A stretch of DNA of 64,000 nt from Tipula vernalis (lineage: Eukaryota > Arthropoda > Insecta > Diptera > Tipulidae), in the NCBI GenBank assembly GCA_958295665.1, contig OY282560.1:269057315-269121314 (forward strand). Reading direction: 5' to 3'. The position numbers and the translations under genes were made by a program. Below the pieces are notes generated by a model. That model saw only the letters and a list, made by a program, of their open reading frames with translations. It made no database searches and had not been told where the DNA came from. Below are positions 11,376 to 22,062 of this stretch, in pieces (position 1 is the first letter of the stretch; every line of letters starts with the position of its first letter).

Positions 11376-12494
11376 ATGGGAAAAGTTAGTGACCAGTGTA
11401 AAAGCAATATGTTGATTTTGGCGCGAGAAAATTTAACCACGCGTAAAATAGGTGAAAGAATAAACATTCCTAAAAGTACTGTCGCGTGGAATATTAAAAA
11501 AAATCGAGAGATGGGCGGTACACAAAGAAAGAAAGGCTCTGGAAGGCACAGAACGACAACGCCAGTGGAAGATCGTTTTATACTATTACAAAGTCGTCGG
11601 AACCGTTTTAAAACTTCATCGGGCATAACACAGGATCTTGAGCGAGCAACGGGAAAAAAAATTTCAGCCGGCTTAGTGAGAAAAAGACTTGTTAAAGCTG
11701 GTTTGAGAGCACTTAAAACAGTCCAGAAGCCTGAGTTCATATTACTAGTGAAAAAAAAACGTTTGCTTTGGGCCCAGGAGCATGTTAATTGGACTCCAGA
11801 GATGTGGAATGATGTGATTTTCTCCGATGAATCAAAATTCAAGCTGCTTGTTGGAGAGGGAAGAATTCTCGTAAGGAGAAAACCTGGCGAGAGACTTAGC
11901 AACGAATGTCTTTTAAGACTTCTACCGAAAAAAGAAGGAGTTATGGTCTGGGGATGCTTTTCTGGAAATGAAACCGATCGATTGTGCTTCCTTAGTTCCA
12001 GCGTTACAGCAGCTGTTTATCTGCAGGTCCTTCAGAACGAATTTGAGCCTTCTGCGTTAAAGTCTTTTGGCGAGACTTGCAAATTTATTTTTTAACAGGA
12101 CAACGCTCCGTGCCATACCGCCAAAATTGTGAGTTATTAATTTTGAATTGTAGATAGACAAATTGGCTTTCAGATAAACATAAATAATTTGTTAAAAACT
12201 TGTTTTTTTTTCTTATCACTTCATTTAAAGGTAAAAAAGTACTTCGAAGAAAAAAATATCGATGTGTTGAGCTGGCCCCCGTATAGTCCAGACTTAAATC
12301 CAATTGAAAATATTTGGTCTATAATGAAGCTAGAAGTAGCAAGGAAGCGTCCAGAATCGATTGAAGCTTTAAAAAGTTTGTTGATGATGATTTGGGAATC
12401 AATATCTCTTGCGACTTTTAAAAATTTATCAAATTCAATGAATCGGAGGTGTATCGTTGTAATAAAAGCAAAAGGCGGTCCAACAAAATACTAA
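11376..12494 (+). pseudogene. Tc1 transposase, one nonsense codon from a full frame
   Basis: Exon 1 is 11376-12128, the intron 12129-12230 (GTGAGT...AAAG), and exon 2 12231-12494; together about 338 codons, the usual Tc1 length. The start ATG at 11376 is followed by a paired-like helix-turn-helix region (ARENLTTRKIGERINIPKST) and a GRHR hinge. Catalytic residues are visible: VIFSDESKF (Asp 1), DNAPCHTAK (Asp 2, exon 1 end) and LNPIENIW (Glu, exon 2), with 34 residues between Asp 2 and Glu (DD34E). The only lesion found is TAA at 12093-12095, two codons before Asp 2, where a Gln codon (CAA) is usual. The intron is 102 nt, a multiple of three. The protein would bind the TIRs and cut at TA. Confidence 0.92.
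12129..12230 (+). other. Putative intron in the Tc1 transposase
   Basis: Starts GTGAGT and ends TTTAAAG after a T-rich tract. Removing it joins the segment before and after Asp 2 in frame. Splicing is inferred from sequence only. Confidence 0.7.
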
Positions 12495-12783
12495 TATTAA
12501 AGATTGAACTTCTATAAATCAATAAAAAACAAAAAAAAATAAAAAATGAGTGTTTAATTTATTACATTACTTTAACTCCAATCATACGTATTTTGAATAT
12601 TTTGGCATTTTTCGGTGTTTTGCCACTAAATTGTAGGTCAATTTTTTTTTTTTTTAAATTACGTCATACATGTATTTAAAATGAAACAATAAACCAATTG
12701 CTTTCAAAAGTTTTGTAATTTTAGCAAAAAAAGGCTCCAATTTGCAATAAATTGGTTTGCCCAATTTTTTTTTACCAGCACTG
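12472..12783 (-). repeat. Tc1 right terminal inverted repeat
   Basis: Reverse complement of the left TIR. It includes the stop codon and last codons of the transposase, so the gene's 3' end lies within the TIR. Confidence 0.9.
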
Positions 12784-12817
12784 TATATATATATATATAT
12801 AATGTAGATGCATTATA

Positions 12818-12900
<83 letters not shown>
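12784..12900. repeat. (TA)n microsatellite, right of the Tc1 element
   Basis: TA repeats interrupted by AATGTAGATGCATT at about 12801-12814, then about 85 bp of TA. Confidence 0.95.
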
Positions 12901-12903
<3 letters not shown>

Positions 12904-13496
12904 GTAGATGCATGAGGCCAAAATCTTATATGTTAGCACATTAGGTTCATCTATTTTCTTTTGAGCCAACTGTATAGTATATTAAATGCGTATCCGTTTC
13001 ATATCCCAGCAGAGTTTTAAGTGCAGTTTGGCAAATTAAGTTGTTAGTTTGATTTTTATTGTATGTACTTATTGATTTTCCAATACGCATTAGAGCCATA
13101 GTACAAAAAGGGCCATATATTTTCGAAATCGATTTGATATTTTTCAGTAAAGTATGTAATTTGATGAGATAGTGTAGTTCTTAGTTTAGGACTTATATTG
13201 TAGATATAATTGAACTGTGAACATTCAATAATATGATAATTAAAATGTTGTGGATTAGGTAATATACTGGTCGCAATAGATTTATTTTGTCTCGATGATA
13301 AAGATGTGGTGGTAGTCCTCAGATATGTTATAAATACTGACAACAGGACTATACCATTTTAGTTTCAAAATGAAGATAGTAAATTTCTTTATAAGAGTAG
13401 TAAAATTCAATATGAAGGTTTTTATTTTGATTTAAAAAATTAATTTAATATAAAATATAGAAAATTAATTTATTAATATTTCATATTTTCTAAGTT
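12901..13496. other. No gene recognised
   Basis: A 95-codon minus-strand frame (13056-13343) has Ser/Thr- and Tyr-rich composition and no motif I recognise. Confidence 0.4.
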
Positions 13497-14443
13497 ATGA
13501 GCTGCAGGAAATTTTCTTTGAGTGCTTGCGATGTAATTGGCACATAATGTTGGTGCAATTGTCTGCAGACCTTCTTCCATAAGGCTTTTCTAAGGCTCTT
13601 ACTCTTTGTTCTTTGATAGTTAATTCGTTTCTGATATTTAGAATACTTAACAACTTTCTTGAGAGTTCTCTTTAACATAACTTTTCACCACAGATCAGAT
13701 ATTTTCAATAGGGTTAAACATTGCACTATAGGTTCCAAGTCTGAGTATCCTATTTTCTCGAAATTTTTGCACCTGTAAAATTTCTTCAATTTTACTGTGA
13801 CAATTTGCATTGTCAATTACTATAACAACTGGTTCACCTTGTCAAACCATTGCTTGACGAAGGCAGGATTCTATCCACGCTTTTGCATTTTCTTTCTTGA
13901 ACGAAACTCTTCTTATTTCATACATAATAAATAAATCCTACTGTGCTTATGCTGCCTATTACATGAATATTAGCACTTTTTGAACCAGCTGCTATATTGG
14001 TGCATCCTGTTCCCTTCAATGATCTGCCCCGTGTTCTTGAAATATGAATGTATAAATTAGTTTCATCCATAAACAAAATAGGTTTATTTTGGGCTTGAAA
14101 TTCCAAAAGACATTCAACAAACTCCTTTTACTTTTGTTTGGTCTTAGGGGAGGTTCCCTTTTCAGGTTAAAACCTTTAGTATTTCAGCGTGTAACAGAGA
14201 GAATCTAGGTGTTTTGAAATTGTTGCTTTTGAAATGGAAAAGTTAATTTTTTCTTTAAATGTAGCAGCGAATTCCGCTAATGTAATGCGGCAGTTTCTTT
14301 CGATCATTTCTGAGGTTTCCCTCTGCTATCCAACGATATGCTGTTGATTGTGCAAGTTGTCTCCAGTCTCCATTCATGTTTGAAACGTTAAGTAAATGCA
14401 TTATTTTAGATACTTTTTCTAATTTGTTAATTTTTGTAGACAT
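13497..14443 (-). pseudogene. IS630/Tc1-type DDE transposase remnant
   Basis: Reading leftward from the ATG at 14443, MSTKINKLEKVSKIMHL then GDWRQLAQSTAYRWI looks like the N-terminal helix-turn-helix of IS630/Tc1-type transposases. After breaks near 14260-14150, an open piece (14106-13918) holds PILFMDETNLYIHISRTRGR, with the first Asp in MDET, then SKSANIHVIGSIS. Past another break, 13850-13810 reads VVIVIDNANCH (second Asp) and about 13720-13700 reads FNPIENI (Glu). The order and spacing fit a DDE_3-type catalytic domain. At least three stops or frameshifts make it non-functional. A 62-codon basic tail ends at about 13490. No TIRs were identified. Confidence 0.75.
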
Positions 14444-14583
14444 TTTTTGGGGCTTTGAATTTATTTACACATATGCAAAATTGCAATTGTTCTGTAAAAT
14501 TTAAACAATTTATTGAAAACATTCATCTTTACTACTCCATTTTGAAGTTTACTATTTTCATATTGAGTTTTACTATTCTCATT

Positions 14584-14620
14584 TTGATTGATTGATTGAT
14601 TGATTGTGAGTATACGGCCA
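14584..14620. repeat. (ATTG)n short tandem repeat
   Basis: TTGATTGATTGATTGATTG at the left edge of the first copy of the dispersed repeat. Confidence 0.85.
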
Positions 14621-14966
14621 AGAATTATAGCAAGTCTCCCGGACTCCCGGGCACACACCGTACACCCGTTTACACACAACAAAACCGAAGGATAGGATAG
14701 GATTATTAGTTGGGACAGACTCGACCCGGTTACAGACACCAATGCGATCGATAGTTAGTAAATTAACGGCACAAAAGACAACACAATCTAACTACATTTT
14801 TAGATGATCATTTCTCTGGAATCCATGGCCGGATACTCAGGTCTCCCTAAACCTAAATTAAAAATTATTAATGTTGTAATTTCCCCCTGTTCGCCTTTCA
14901 ATAATTTACCTGATAAAATATTTAAGAAAATCTAAAATTACTAAGCTAAAATCATAATTATAATTG
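14598..14966. repeat. Dispersed repeat, copy 1
   Basis: About 370 bp matching 15250-15640 in the same orientation (shared blocks TAGTTGGGACAGACTCGACC, GGTTACAGACACCAATGCGAT, TCATTTCTCTGGAATCCA, TGTAATTTCCCCCTGT). The GC-richer core suggests a transposable-element fragment (LTR, SINE or LINE tail), but no family is recognised. Confidence 0.88.
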
Positions 14967-15180
14967 CAGTAGAATTCGCTTATAGCAAACACTCAAGGGA
15001 CATAATTTTGTTCACTATAGCCGGCTGTTCATTTTAATCAAATATTCGTTTACGTTTATAAACGTAGTTCTTTGTTTGTGTTCGTGCAAATTCAAGGCGC
15101 ACAACTATATGACAAAACCATATGATCATTGTAGGCGTTTGTTCGTTATATACATGGTTTGGTATAAACGGATTCTACTG
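14967..15180. mobile_element. pogo/Tigger-like MITE
   Basis: A 214-bp segment beginning CAGTAGAATTCGCTTATAGC and ending with the imperfect complement GGTATAAACGGATTCTACTG. CAGTAGAA-type ends are characteristic of pogo/Tigger elements. No coding capacity. The right end abuts TA; the left flank is TG, so the TA target duplication is imperfect. It lies between the two repeat copies. Confidence 0.6.
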
Positions 15181-15249
15181 TATTATAAAAAACATCATTA
15201 TAACAAAATAAAGATAAAATTAAATAAAATAAAGTTGAAATTAAACTTT

Positions 15250-15640
15250 TATGATTGATTATGAGTGTACGACCAAGCATAATAGCAGGATCTCCGGAAC
15301 TCCCGGGCCCATGCCGTACACCCGTTCACATATAACAAAATCGAAGGATTGGATAGGATTATTAGTTGGGACAGACTCGACCCGGTTACAGACACCAATG
15401 CGATTGATAGTTAGTAAATTATTAGTACAATATATAATAAATAGGTTAGCATAAGACAGCACAATCTAATTACATTATTAGATGCTCATTTCTCTGGAAT
15501 CCAGGGCCGGATACTCAGGACTTCCTAAATTTAAATTAGGACTATTAATGTTGTAATTTCCCCCTGTCCGCCTTTCATTAATTTACCTGATAAAATATTT
15601 AAGAAAAATTAAAATTACTAAGCTAAGATTACAAAAACAG
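15250..15640. repeat. Dispersed repeat, copy 2
   Basis: Direct-orientation partner of 14598-14966, with about 30 bp extra near 15420-15450 (TTAGTACAATATATAATAAA). Confidence 0.88.
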
Positions 15641-17687
15641 CGCTTATTTCATTTTTCATGGTCCTTCTATATCTAATTAATTAATTATTACGTACTGCAA
15701 CATGAATTAGAATAAACGTTAAAAACCATTTTAAACATAAAATTTTACTTAAAACTAATCAGAAATTTCCTACCGATCAAGAAAAAGAGAATAAATAATT
15801 AAAAATTCAATTATTTTATAAAATTTATTATTATAATTTAAATGATAGAACTCAGGATTTTATAAATCTAAATTAGGACATCAATAAATTATTATTATTA
15901 TTGATGTTTTAATTTACTAATCTAGTTGACATAATTAAAATAAAACAAAAAATCAAAAACTACGAAATTTATTATTTATTATAAAATTTTTACTCCGTTT
16001 ATGGACATATTACCCTGCAAAATAAAGTCTGCAAAGTAAGTAAAATAATAAATCCATGAAATAAAATTGAAACATTATTCTCCTACAAAACTAATCGGTG
16101 TACTATACAAGCAAAATTGACGTTTACGTGTGAAAAACTGCAACCTTAAACTTCAATCATATTCTATTAAGTTAATAATTAAGTTCAATACATGTAGCCT
16201 TTCGAAAACGTTTTCACATAATTCCACCTCGTTCACCATCTTTTAATCGAAATTTGGCATGCATAAATGAATACGTCATTATGTGAAGCAAACCAAAATC
16301 ACAACTCAACTCAAATCAACACTTCCAAGTTAGCATTTTATTTATATGGTTTAGTTAATTTATAGCCTTTTCACATTAATTAAATAAATTTAATAATTTA
16401 ATGCATTTCATAATACCCTGTAAAAAATAAAATAACTCATATTTAAAATAAATTCATCCTATATGAATTATATAAGGCGGATTCCAATTCGACTCAAAAC
16501 TTATTTGATTATACAAAAATATAAAAAAAAAACATTTGAGTCGAATACCCTAAAATTTCGTTGTGTTTGTACAGTTCATGTTTTATTAAGAACATTATAG
16601 TTGTAACATGAATACAAAAACAAAAAGAGGGGAAATAACAAAATAGAATAAAAACAACAGATTCTTATATACTAAACCACCAACACACATTAAAAGCAAA
16701 TATCTCTACAATCTTCCATGTGCGTAGCAAAAGACTTATCATGTTTTCATTATTTTATATACAGCTAATACCATTACAGCGCACATACAAAACAATCCTG
16801 ATCTATGTATATATCAAGATATAGAAAAATATTGGGAACAACTATACTAACGCCCACAAAAAAGTCTCTGTTTTTGTTGTTGTTGCTTAGTTAATACATA
16901 GCAAAAACCAATAATAAATAGTACATTTCCCTAATAGGATCCGCGTAAAGAGCGAACGAGGCGGCCCGTACAAACATTTCGTTGGCTTTGTCATGTATCA
17001 ATTTTCAAGAATGTATTTCTGTCTATTATACTTTGTACATAACATAAAAACCAAGAACCAAAACCATACCGAAACCCACAAAAATGTTTATACGTATGTA
17101 TGTATAAGCACCTTTGTTTGGCTTGCAAGAACGCATGCAATTATGCGTAAATATAAAATCGAATATGAAATTAACTACGACGTATGTTAATTTACGTTAA
17201 AAACTATTTTGATGCGTTCCAATTATTAGGTTTTAGTAATAAAATACACACGTTAAAAACATGCACCCAATAGAAATCAATAATTTTCATTTCTTTACCT
17301 ATAAATATAAAACATTGCCTGATAAATGAATCCCGGTGGATTGCATTTTCCAAAATTACACTTTAAATTATTTCACTTCCACTTTAATTATTATTTCACT
17401 AAAAACTGAATTAAATAGAATTAAAATTATAATGATAATTAAACTTTATATACTACATAAACTACATAAATAAAACAAAATAAAAATTAAATTAAATTAA
17501 ATTTTTGAAGAGGATAGAAAAAACACGTCTATCCTCTTTGACGAACATTCTCTCACCAGTCTTTATATATGCACTATTATTGATAATTAAAATAAAATCA
17601 ACAAAACTAAGTTTAATAATCACTTTTTAACTTGTTTTAAATAATTATACGGTTGAATGTATTACTTTGAATCATATCGAATTGCGT
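15641..17687. other. AT-rich, no gene; two small hairpins
   Basis: No convincing frame. Two stem structures stand out: ATTCGACTCAAA/TTTGAGTCGAAT (16487-16498 and 16535-16546) and AAGAGGATAGA/TCTATCCTCTT (17508-17518 and 17528-17538, 9-base loop). Either could be a MITE end or a terminator-like fold; no function is assigned. Confidence 0.5.
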
Positions 17688-17990
17688 TTTACAATATTTC
17701 GTAAGAACCTTAAATTAACCTGGTATGGAAATGTGGCTACATAGATTGCACTCAGGGAAGTAAATACTATCTTTTGGCATCAGCCGATGTGGTTGGAAAT
17801 CCCTGTGCACACGGCCAAGTGATGAGATATTTCAATAAAATTTTACATTGAATGGTGTTTTAACAATATTTCGTAAGAACCTTAAATGGACCTCATATGG
17901 GAATGTGGCTATGTAGATTGCACTGACGGAAATCAAAACTATCTTTTGGGGTCAGCCGATTTGTTTGGAAATCCTTGTGGGCACCGCTAC
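17688..17990. repeat. Diverged tandem duplication, unit about 170 bp
   Basis: 17688-17815 and 17858-17990 share TTTCGTAAGAACCTTAAAT, AATGTGGCTA, TAGATTGCACT and ATCAGCCGAT-type blocks at about 80% identity. It could be a two-copy satellite relic or an exon-like duplication; no frame is preserved. Confidence 0.7.
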
Positions 17991-18433
17991 ACCATAATTT
18001 ATATTGGTATAGATAATTTCATTTTATATTTTAAGTATCCATTAAATTTTATGTATTTTAAAATAGTAAATTAATTAATTATTTTAAAATTTCGGTTAAC
18101 ATAATTGACGATTTAAATTTTTTTTCGAGATAGAAACTAATAAAACTTTTAGTATATTCAGCCAAAACACACACTCCGAAAAATTTTTCGAATTAACTAC
18201 TTAGAGGACTTATCAAAACAATTTCCATTACAATGGGGCATGCTTATAGTTAAAATGTTTGCCGCTCTTTTTTAAGGCAGTACCATATGTCAAGGATAGA
18301 TTGACAATTGTCATTTAAGTTTTGTATAGAAATGTATGGCGAAATAAATAACATGAAACTATTTTCATATTTTAAAATATACTTAAGTGATTTCACTAAT
18401 AATAGAAATTGTAAACATGGAATCCTTAGCGCG
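17991..18433. other. No gene seen; left flank of the provirus
   Basis: AT-rich. It ends in CGCG (18430-18433), the left target duplication of the errantivirus-type element. Confidence 0.6.
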
Positions 18434-18915
18434 AATTATATTTTTGAACTTTAACTTTTATTAATTTTATTACATTTATTCGTTATTATTATTTTTTATA
18501 ATTTTATTCAGTAAATCTTTATTAGTTTAATTTATAATTTTATTGTTCTTAATCTACTTAAATTTACTTAATTACCGATGTACTATTATTTTTGTCGATA
18601 TGCCCTCGACAAAATGCAAATACAATCTGAATCTAATGTGGAAATTATTATCTATAAAAAATACGGTTTTGTCTACGTTAACACAATTTATTGTGTGAAA
18701 ATATAATTTGAAATATGATTAGATTCTTAATATAAACATTTATACGATTTTATGAAATATGATTTTATATAAACTATTTAGAATTTCCATGTATAATGGA
18801 AATGTGATTTTAAAATAAAGAAATATAAAATATTTGGAATTTATGAAATATGATTTTAAAATAAATGTTGCTTGGGTTGTTGTTGTTGTTGTTGGACATC
18901 CGGGATGTCGTAACT
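18434..18915 (-). repeat. 3' LTR of the errantivirus-type element
   Basis: 482 bp, identical by eye to 32929-33410. A (GTT)n tract lies at about 18873-18893. It contains AATAAA-like sequences and many AT-rich blocks; promoter elements were not resolved. Confidence 0.95.
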
Positions 18916-18928
18916 CCTCCCCCCTAAG
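18916..18928 (-). other. Polypurine tract
   Basis: On the minus strand CTTAGGGGGGAGG directly precedes the 3' LTR. This is the expected primer site for plus-strand DNA synthesis. Confidence 0.9.
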
Positions 18929-18941
18929 AATGAAGCGAAGG

Positions 18942-20340
18942 CTAACTGAGCTGAATTGGCTGTGGTAAGTTGGCTGGAGGATCTGGACCTGGTTCCATTA
19001 TTGCTGTCTTTTGCATCAGTCGTATCATGATGATGATTCCTACTACAATTGAGATTGTAACGCATAATGCTCCTATAATGGAAATATGGTTATTATTATT
19101 TCTTAAATTTATTATGTTAATGGCTTCTGTGTTTTTTGTTGTCCATAAATTTAACTTTTCCAATGTTAAATTTTTCATTGTTATCGATGTATTAATTTCG
19201 TTGTATAATGTTGAGATTATTTGTTCAGAATCCCAGAATGTTGCATATTTACTGGAATATTGAATGTTGTTTATCTTTATTGTACAGTTTTCGAAGTATA
19301 TTAACGCCATTCCCTTCAGTATTTTATTTTGTGCGTCCTTGTTACATGTGGTTTCCATCATGATTTCTGTGTGAGTAAGTACGAACAAATAGTTTTGTTC
19401 GATTGGTTCAACGGTATCTTCAATTGTCTCCTCAATCATACTGCAATGTGCTGGTTTATTGTTGATCAAGTTTGCTATACATCCCTCTGGTGTGTTTTTC
19501 AATAACTTTGTTTTGAAGCAATATCTTGTTTGCTCAATTTTCATGCATGGTTTGTCGACATATTGATAAAAATATTTATTGAGTAAAAGGAATTGGGATT
19601 TCAATTCTAGGGTGTAAGTATTATTGATAGGTAATTGTTTCAATCTATAGAATTCGAATGATTCGGGATAAAAGGTAGGTATTTGGACAATGAAGATTAT
19701 ATTAGATTGGTTAAAATATGCGCTTAATTCTAAAAACTCGTATACATTCTCGTCGACTTTAACATTAATGTTTTGTTGTTTGAGCTTTTCGTGGATATAT
19801 TCTATTTCTTGTGGGTGTAGGATGTGTTTTGAAATTATTTTTAATTTGGCTAAAGTTACGGATTCTAGAATGTCTTCCAAATGATTATTCAACATTTGAA
19901 TGTCAAAGAATAATAGATCCGTAGTAAGTATTGATTGACTTTTAACATATGTTCTACGTGGTTTAGTTTGCCTACTATTTCGTTTTGAAATCTATTTATA
20001 TGGTCTTCTAAAGTATTTTGTTGGTTGTTAATATGTTCAGTTCGTAGTCAGTTATATTTATTATATGTACCAATTTTGAATAAGTTTCGATGACTCTGGC
20101 ATCGCCTAATTTTAATGGTAACAGTCCTCTGTTATTTGTTAAGTCATGTACATATCTCTATTTTCTGTCCTTGCGTTATTTTGAAGAGGATGAACCTGAA
20201 ATTACGTTTATGTATTATTATTGAGGCTGAAAATACGACTTATCACACTTCCTCAATATTAATATTGGGAAAATTTTCACCTACTCACTGGAGTTAGGCT
20301 CGTTTGAGTTGTTGTTATTACTTGATAAATTGTTTTGGAA
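18942..20340 (-). pseudogene. env: env-like gene, broken
   Basis: The last frame (18942-19895, about 317 codons) holds a hydrophobic membrane anchor near its C-terminus (about residues 272-295) followed by a short basic-to-polar tail. That layout fits the transmembrane part of an insect errantivirus envelope protein. Upstream (about 19896-20340) further env-like sequence is read in two other frames (for example GLLPLKLGDARVIETY on the minus strand near 20120), so at least two frameshifts split the gene. A signal peptide and a furin-type site could not be placed. Its position between integrase and the polypurine tract supports the assignment. The broken frame should give no full-length envelope. 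Confidence 0.8.
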
Positions 20341-20374
20341 TTTTCTCTTTCCCTTAATTTTCTGTTTGTGAACC

Positions 20375-22062
20375 TTACGTATTTGTAATTAATGTAATTT
20401 TGTTATTCTTTACTACCTTATGTATCATGAATCTAGGGGCTAACTTATTTCTTCTATTTTCTAATTCGTAAATCTGTTCGTCGGGTTTAAAGTCTGGGGG
20501 ATCTACACGGTTTTCATTTAATTTGTTTATTATTTTCTGTTTCGTTTCCAAATTCCTATCATGAACAAGTTTGGTTAGGTTTTCGTAATTTTTAATGTGA
20601 TTTTGAAGATAATCTTGTCCACTTAATACATTGGTTGGTGTAGTTATTGGATTAAGTTCGTTAATATGACCTGATATTAGTTCAAAGGGAGTCAACTTAG
20701 TCGTAGAGTGTATGGAATTATTATATGCTATGATGGCTTCATTCATTATTTCTCCTATCGATTTAGTTTTATTTTGGTTATAGATTATTCTAATGATTTC
20801 AGTTATTGTAGAGTGTAATCTCTCTACGGGAGAATTTCCGGTTGAATTCTTGGCTGAGGTGCAATGTAATTGTATGTTATATAACTTAACGAAATCTTGG
20901 AAAATTACTGAAACGAATTCGGCCCCATTGTCTACAATTATTTTTTTGGGGATTCCATGGTGTGAAAAGAAATGTTTTAGTGATTTTATAATATTTATAC
21001 TATTTCTACCGTTTAGTAAATAAGCACTGGAAAATTTACTAAATTTATCAATTATAGTTAGGAAGGTTTCGTTATGTACCGAGTAAATATCTATGTGTAA
21101 AATTTCCAGAGGTTTAGCTGGAGTTTCTGTTAGTTCGAATTTTAAAGGTTTTGTGTTCCTTTCATATTTAAATCTAGCACAAATATCGCAATTATTAATG
21201 ATCTTTGTTATCAGAGTTTTCATTTTGGGAAAATAATATTGTCGTTTCAAATGTAACCATGTTTCGTTTATTCCTCGATGATTTGATCTACTATGGTAAT
21301 CTCGAATAATGGTTTCTTGTTTTTCTCTATTGCTTTCATCTTCTAATAATATCTTACATCTAACTAATTTAAAAATACCGTTATTAAAAAAATTATTATA
21401 TACTAATTCAACTACCTTAAATGTTTCATCATCAGTAAATATACCTGTTACTTTTTTTGGTAAGGTATAATTTTTTATAATATTCGTTATAACGTCCTCG
21501 TTATCTAGATTATTCTGTTTTATTGTGTATCTTCTTTTATTTGTAAATAATATTTTTAATTTTATATCTGAGTTTAAATTATCATTTCTTTCTAAAACTA
21601 GTTGGTGTGTAAATTCATTTAGAGGTTTACTTGATATCGGAAGTCCTCTTGTTGAATTTTCTTCGGTTGAACTCATTGATGATATTGTTTCATCGTTACT
21701 GTTCTCTTGCGTGGAATTATCGGTTTCATTTAAATGTATTTCTATTCGTGACAATGCATCTGCATTTGTATTTTGAACACCTTTTTTATAGAAAATTTCG
21801 TAATCGAATTCTTCGAGTTTTAATCTCCAACGGATTAGCTTCGAATTTGGTTCTTTTAGTGACATTAACCATGTCAATGGTTTATGATCCGTTATGATTT
21901 TGAATTTCCTTCCATATAAATATGGTCGGAAGTATTTAGTAGCCCATACAATGGCTAGAAGTTCCTTTTCTATGGTGCTGTAGTTTGTTTCTGTTTGAGT
22001 TAGGGTTCTACTGGCGTAGCAAATTGGTTTATCGGATCCTATTGGTCCTTGAGATAATACGG
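20375..22062 (-). pseudogene. pol: pol, part 2: RNase H remainder and integrase
   Basis: The frame opens at about 22062 with the later part of RNase H (KELLAIVWATKYFRPYLYG, then ITDHKP) and continues for over 500 codons. The integrase zinc domain (H-x-H ... CDIC, about residues 190-230 from 21877), the catalytic Asp in LHIDIY (about 257), Asp in VDNGAEF (about 313) and Glu in PVERLH (about 349) give a complete HHCC plus D-D-E set. The C-terminal part is basic. The frame is offset from part 1 because a small deletion at about 22062-22070 removed the first RNase H catalytic segment. Integrase itself is open from start to stop, ending at 20375. Confidence 0.9.

Larger units (their letters stand above)
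10836..12783 (+). mobile_element. Tc1-family DNA transposon with long TIRs, 1948 bp
   Basis: The element begins CAGTGCTGGTAAAAAA and ends with the complement TTTTTTACCAGCACTG, each flanked by TA. The TIRs are unusually long, about 340 bp (10836-11175) and 310 bp (12472-12783), with scattered differences. One transposase gene lies between them. Both flanks are TA microsatellite, the preferred TA target in its purest form. The short motif TGTAGATGCAT appears on both sides of the right-hand microsatellite (12803 and 12903). Confidence 0.93.
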
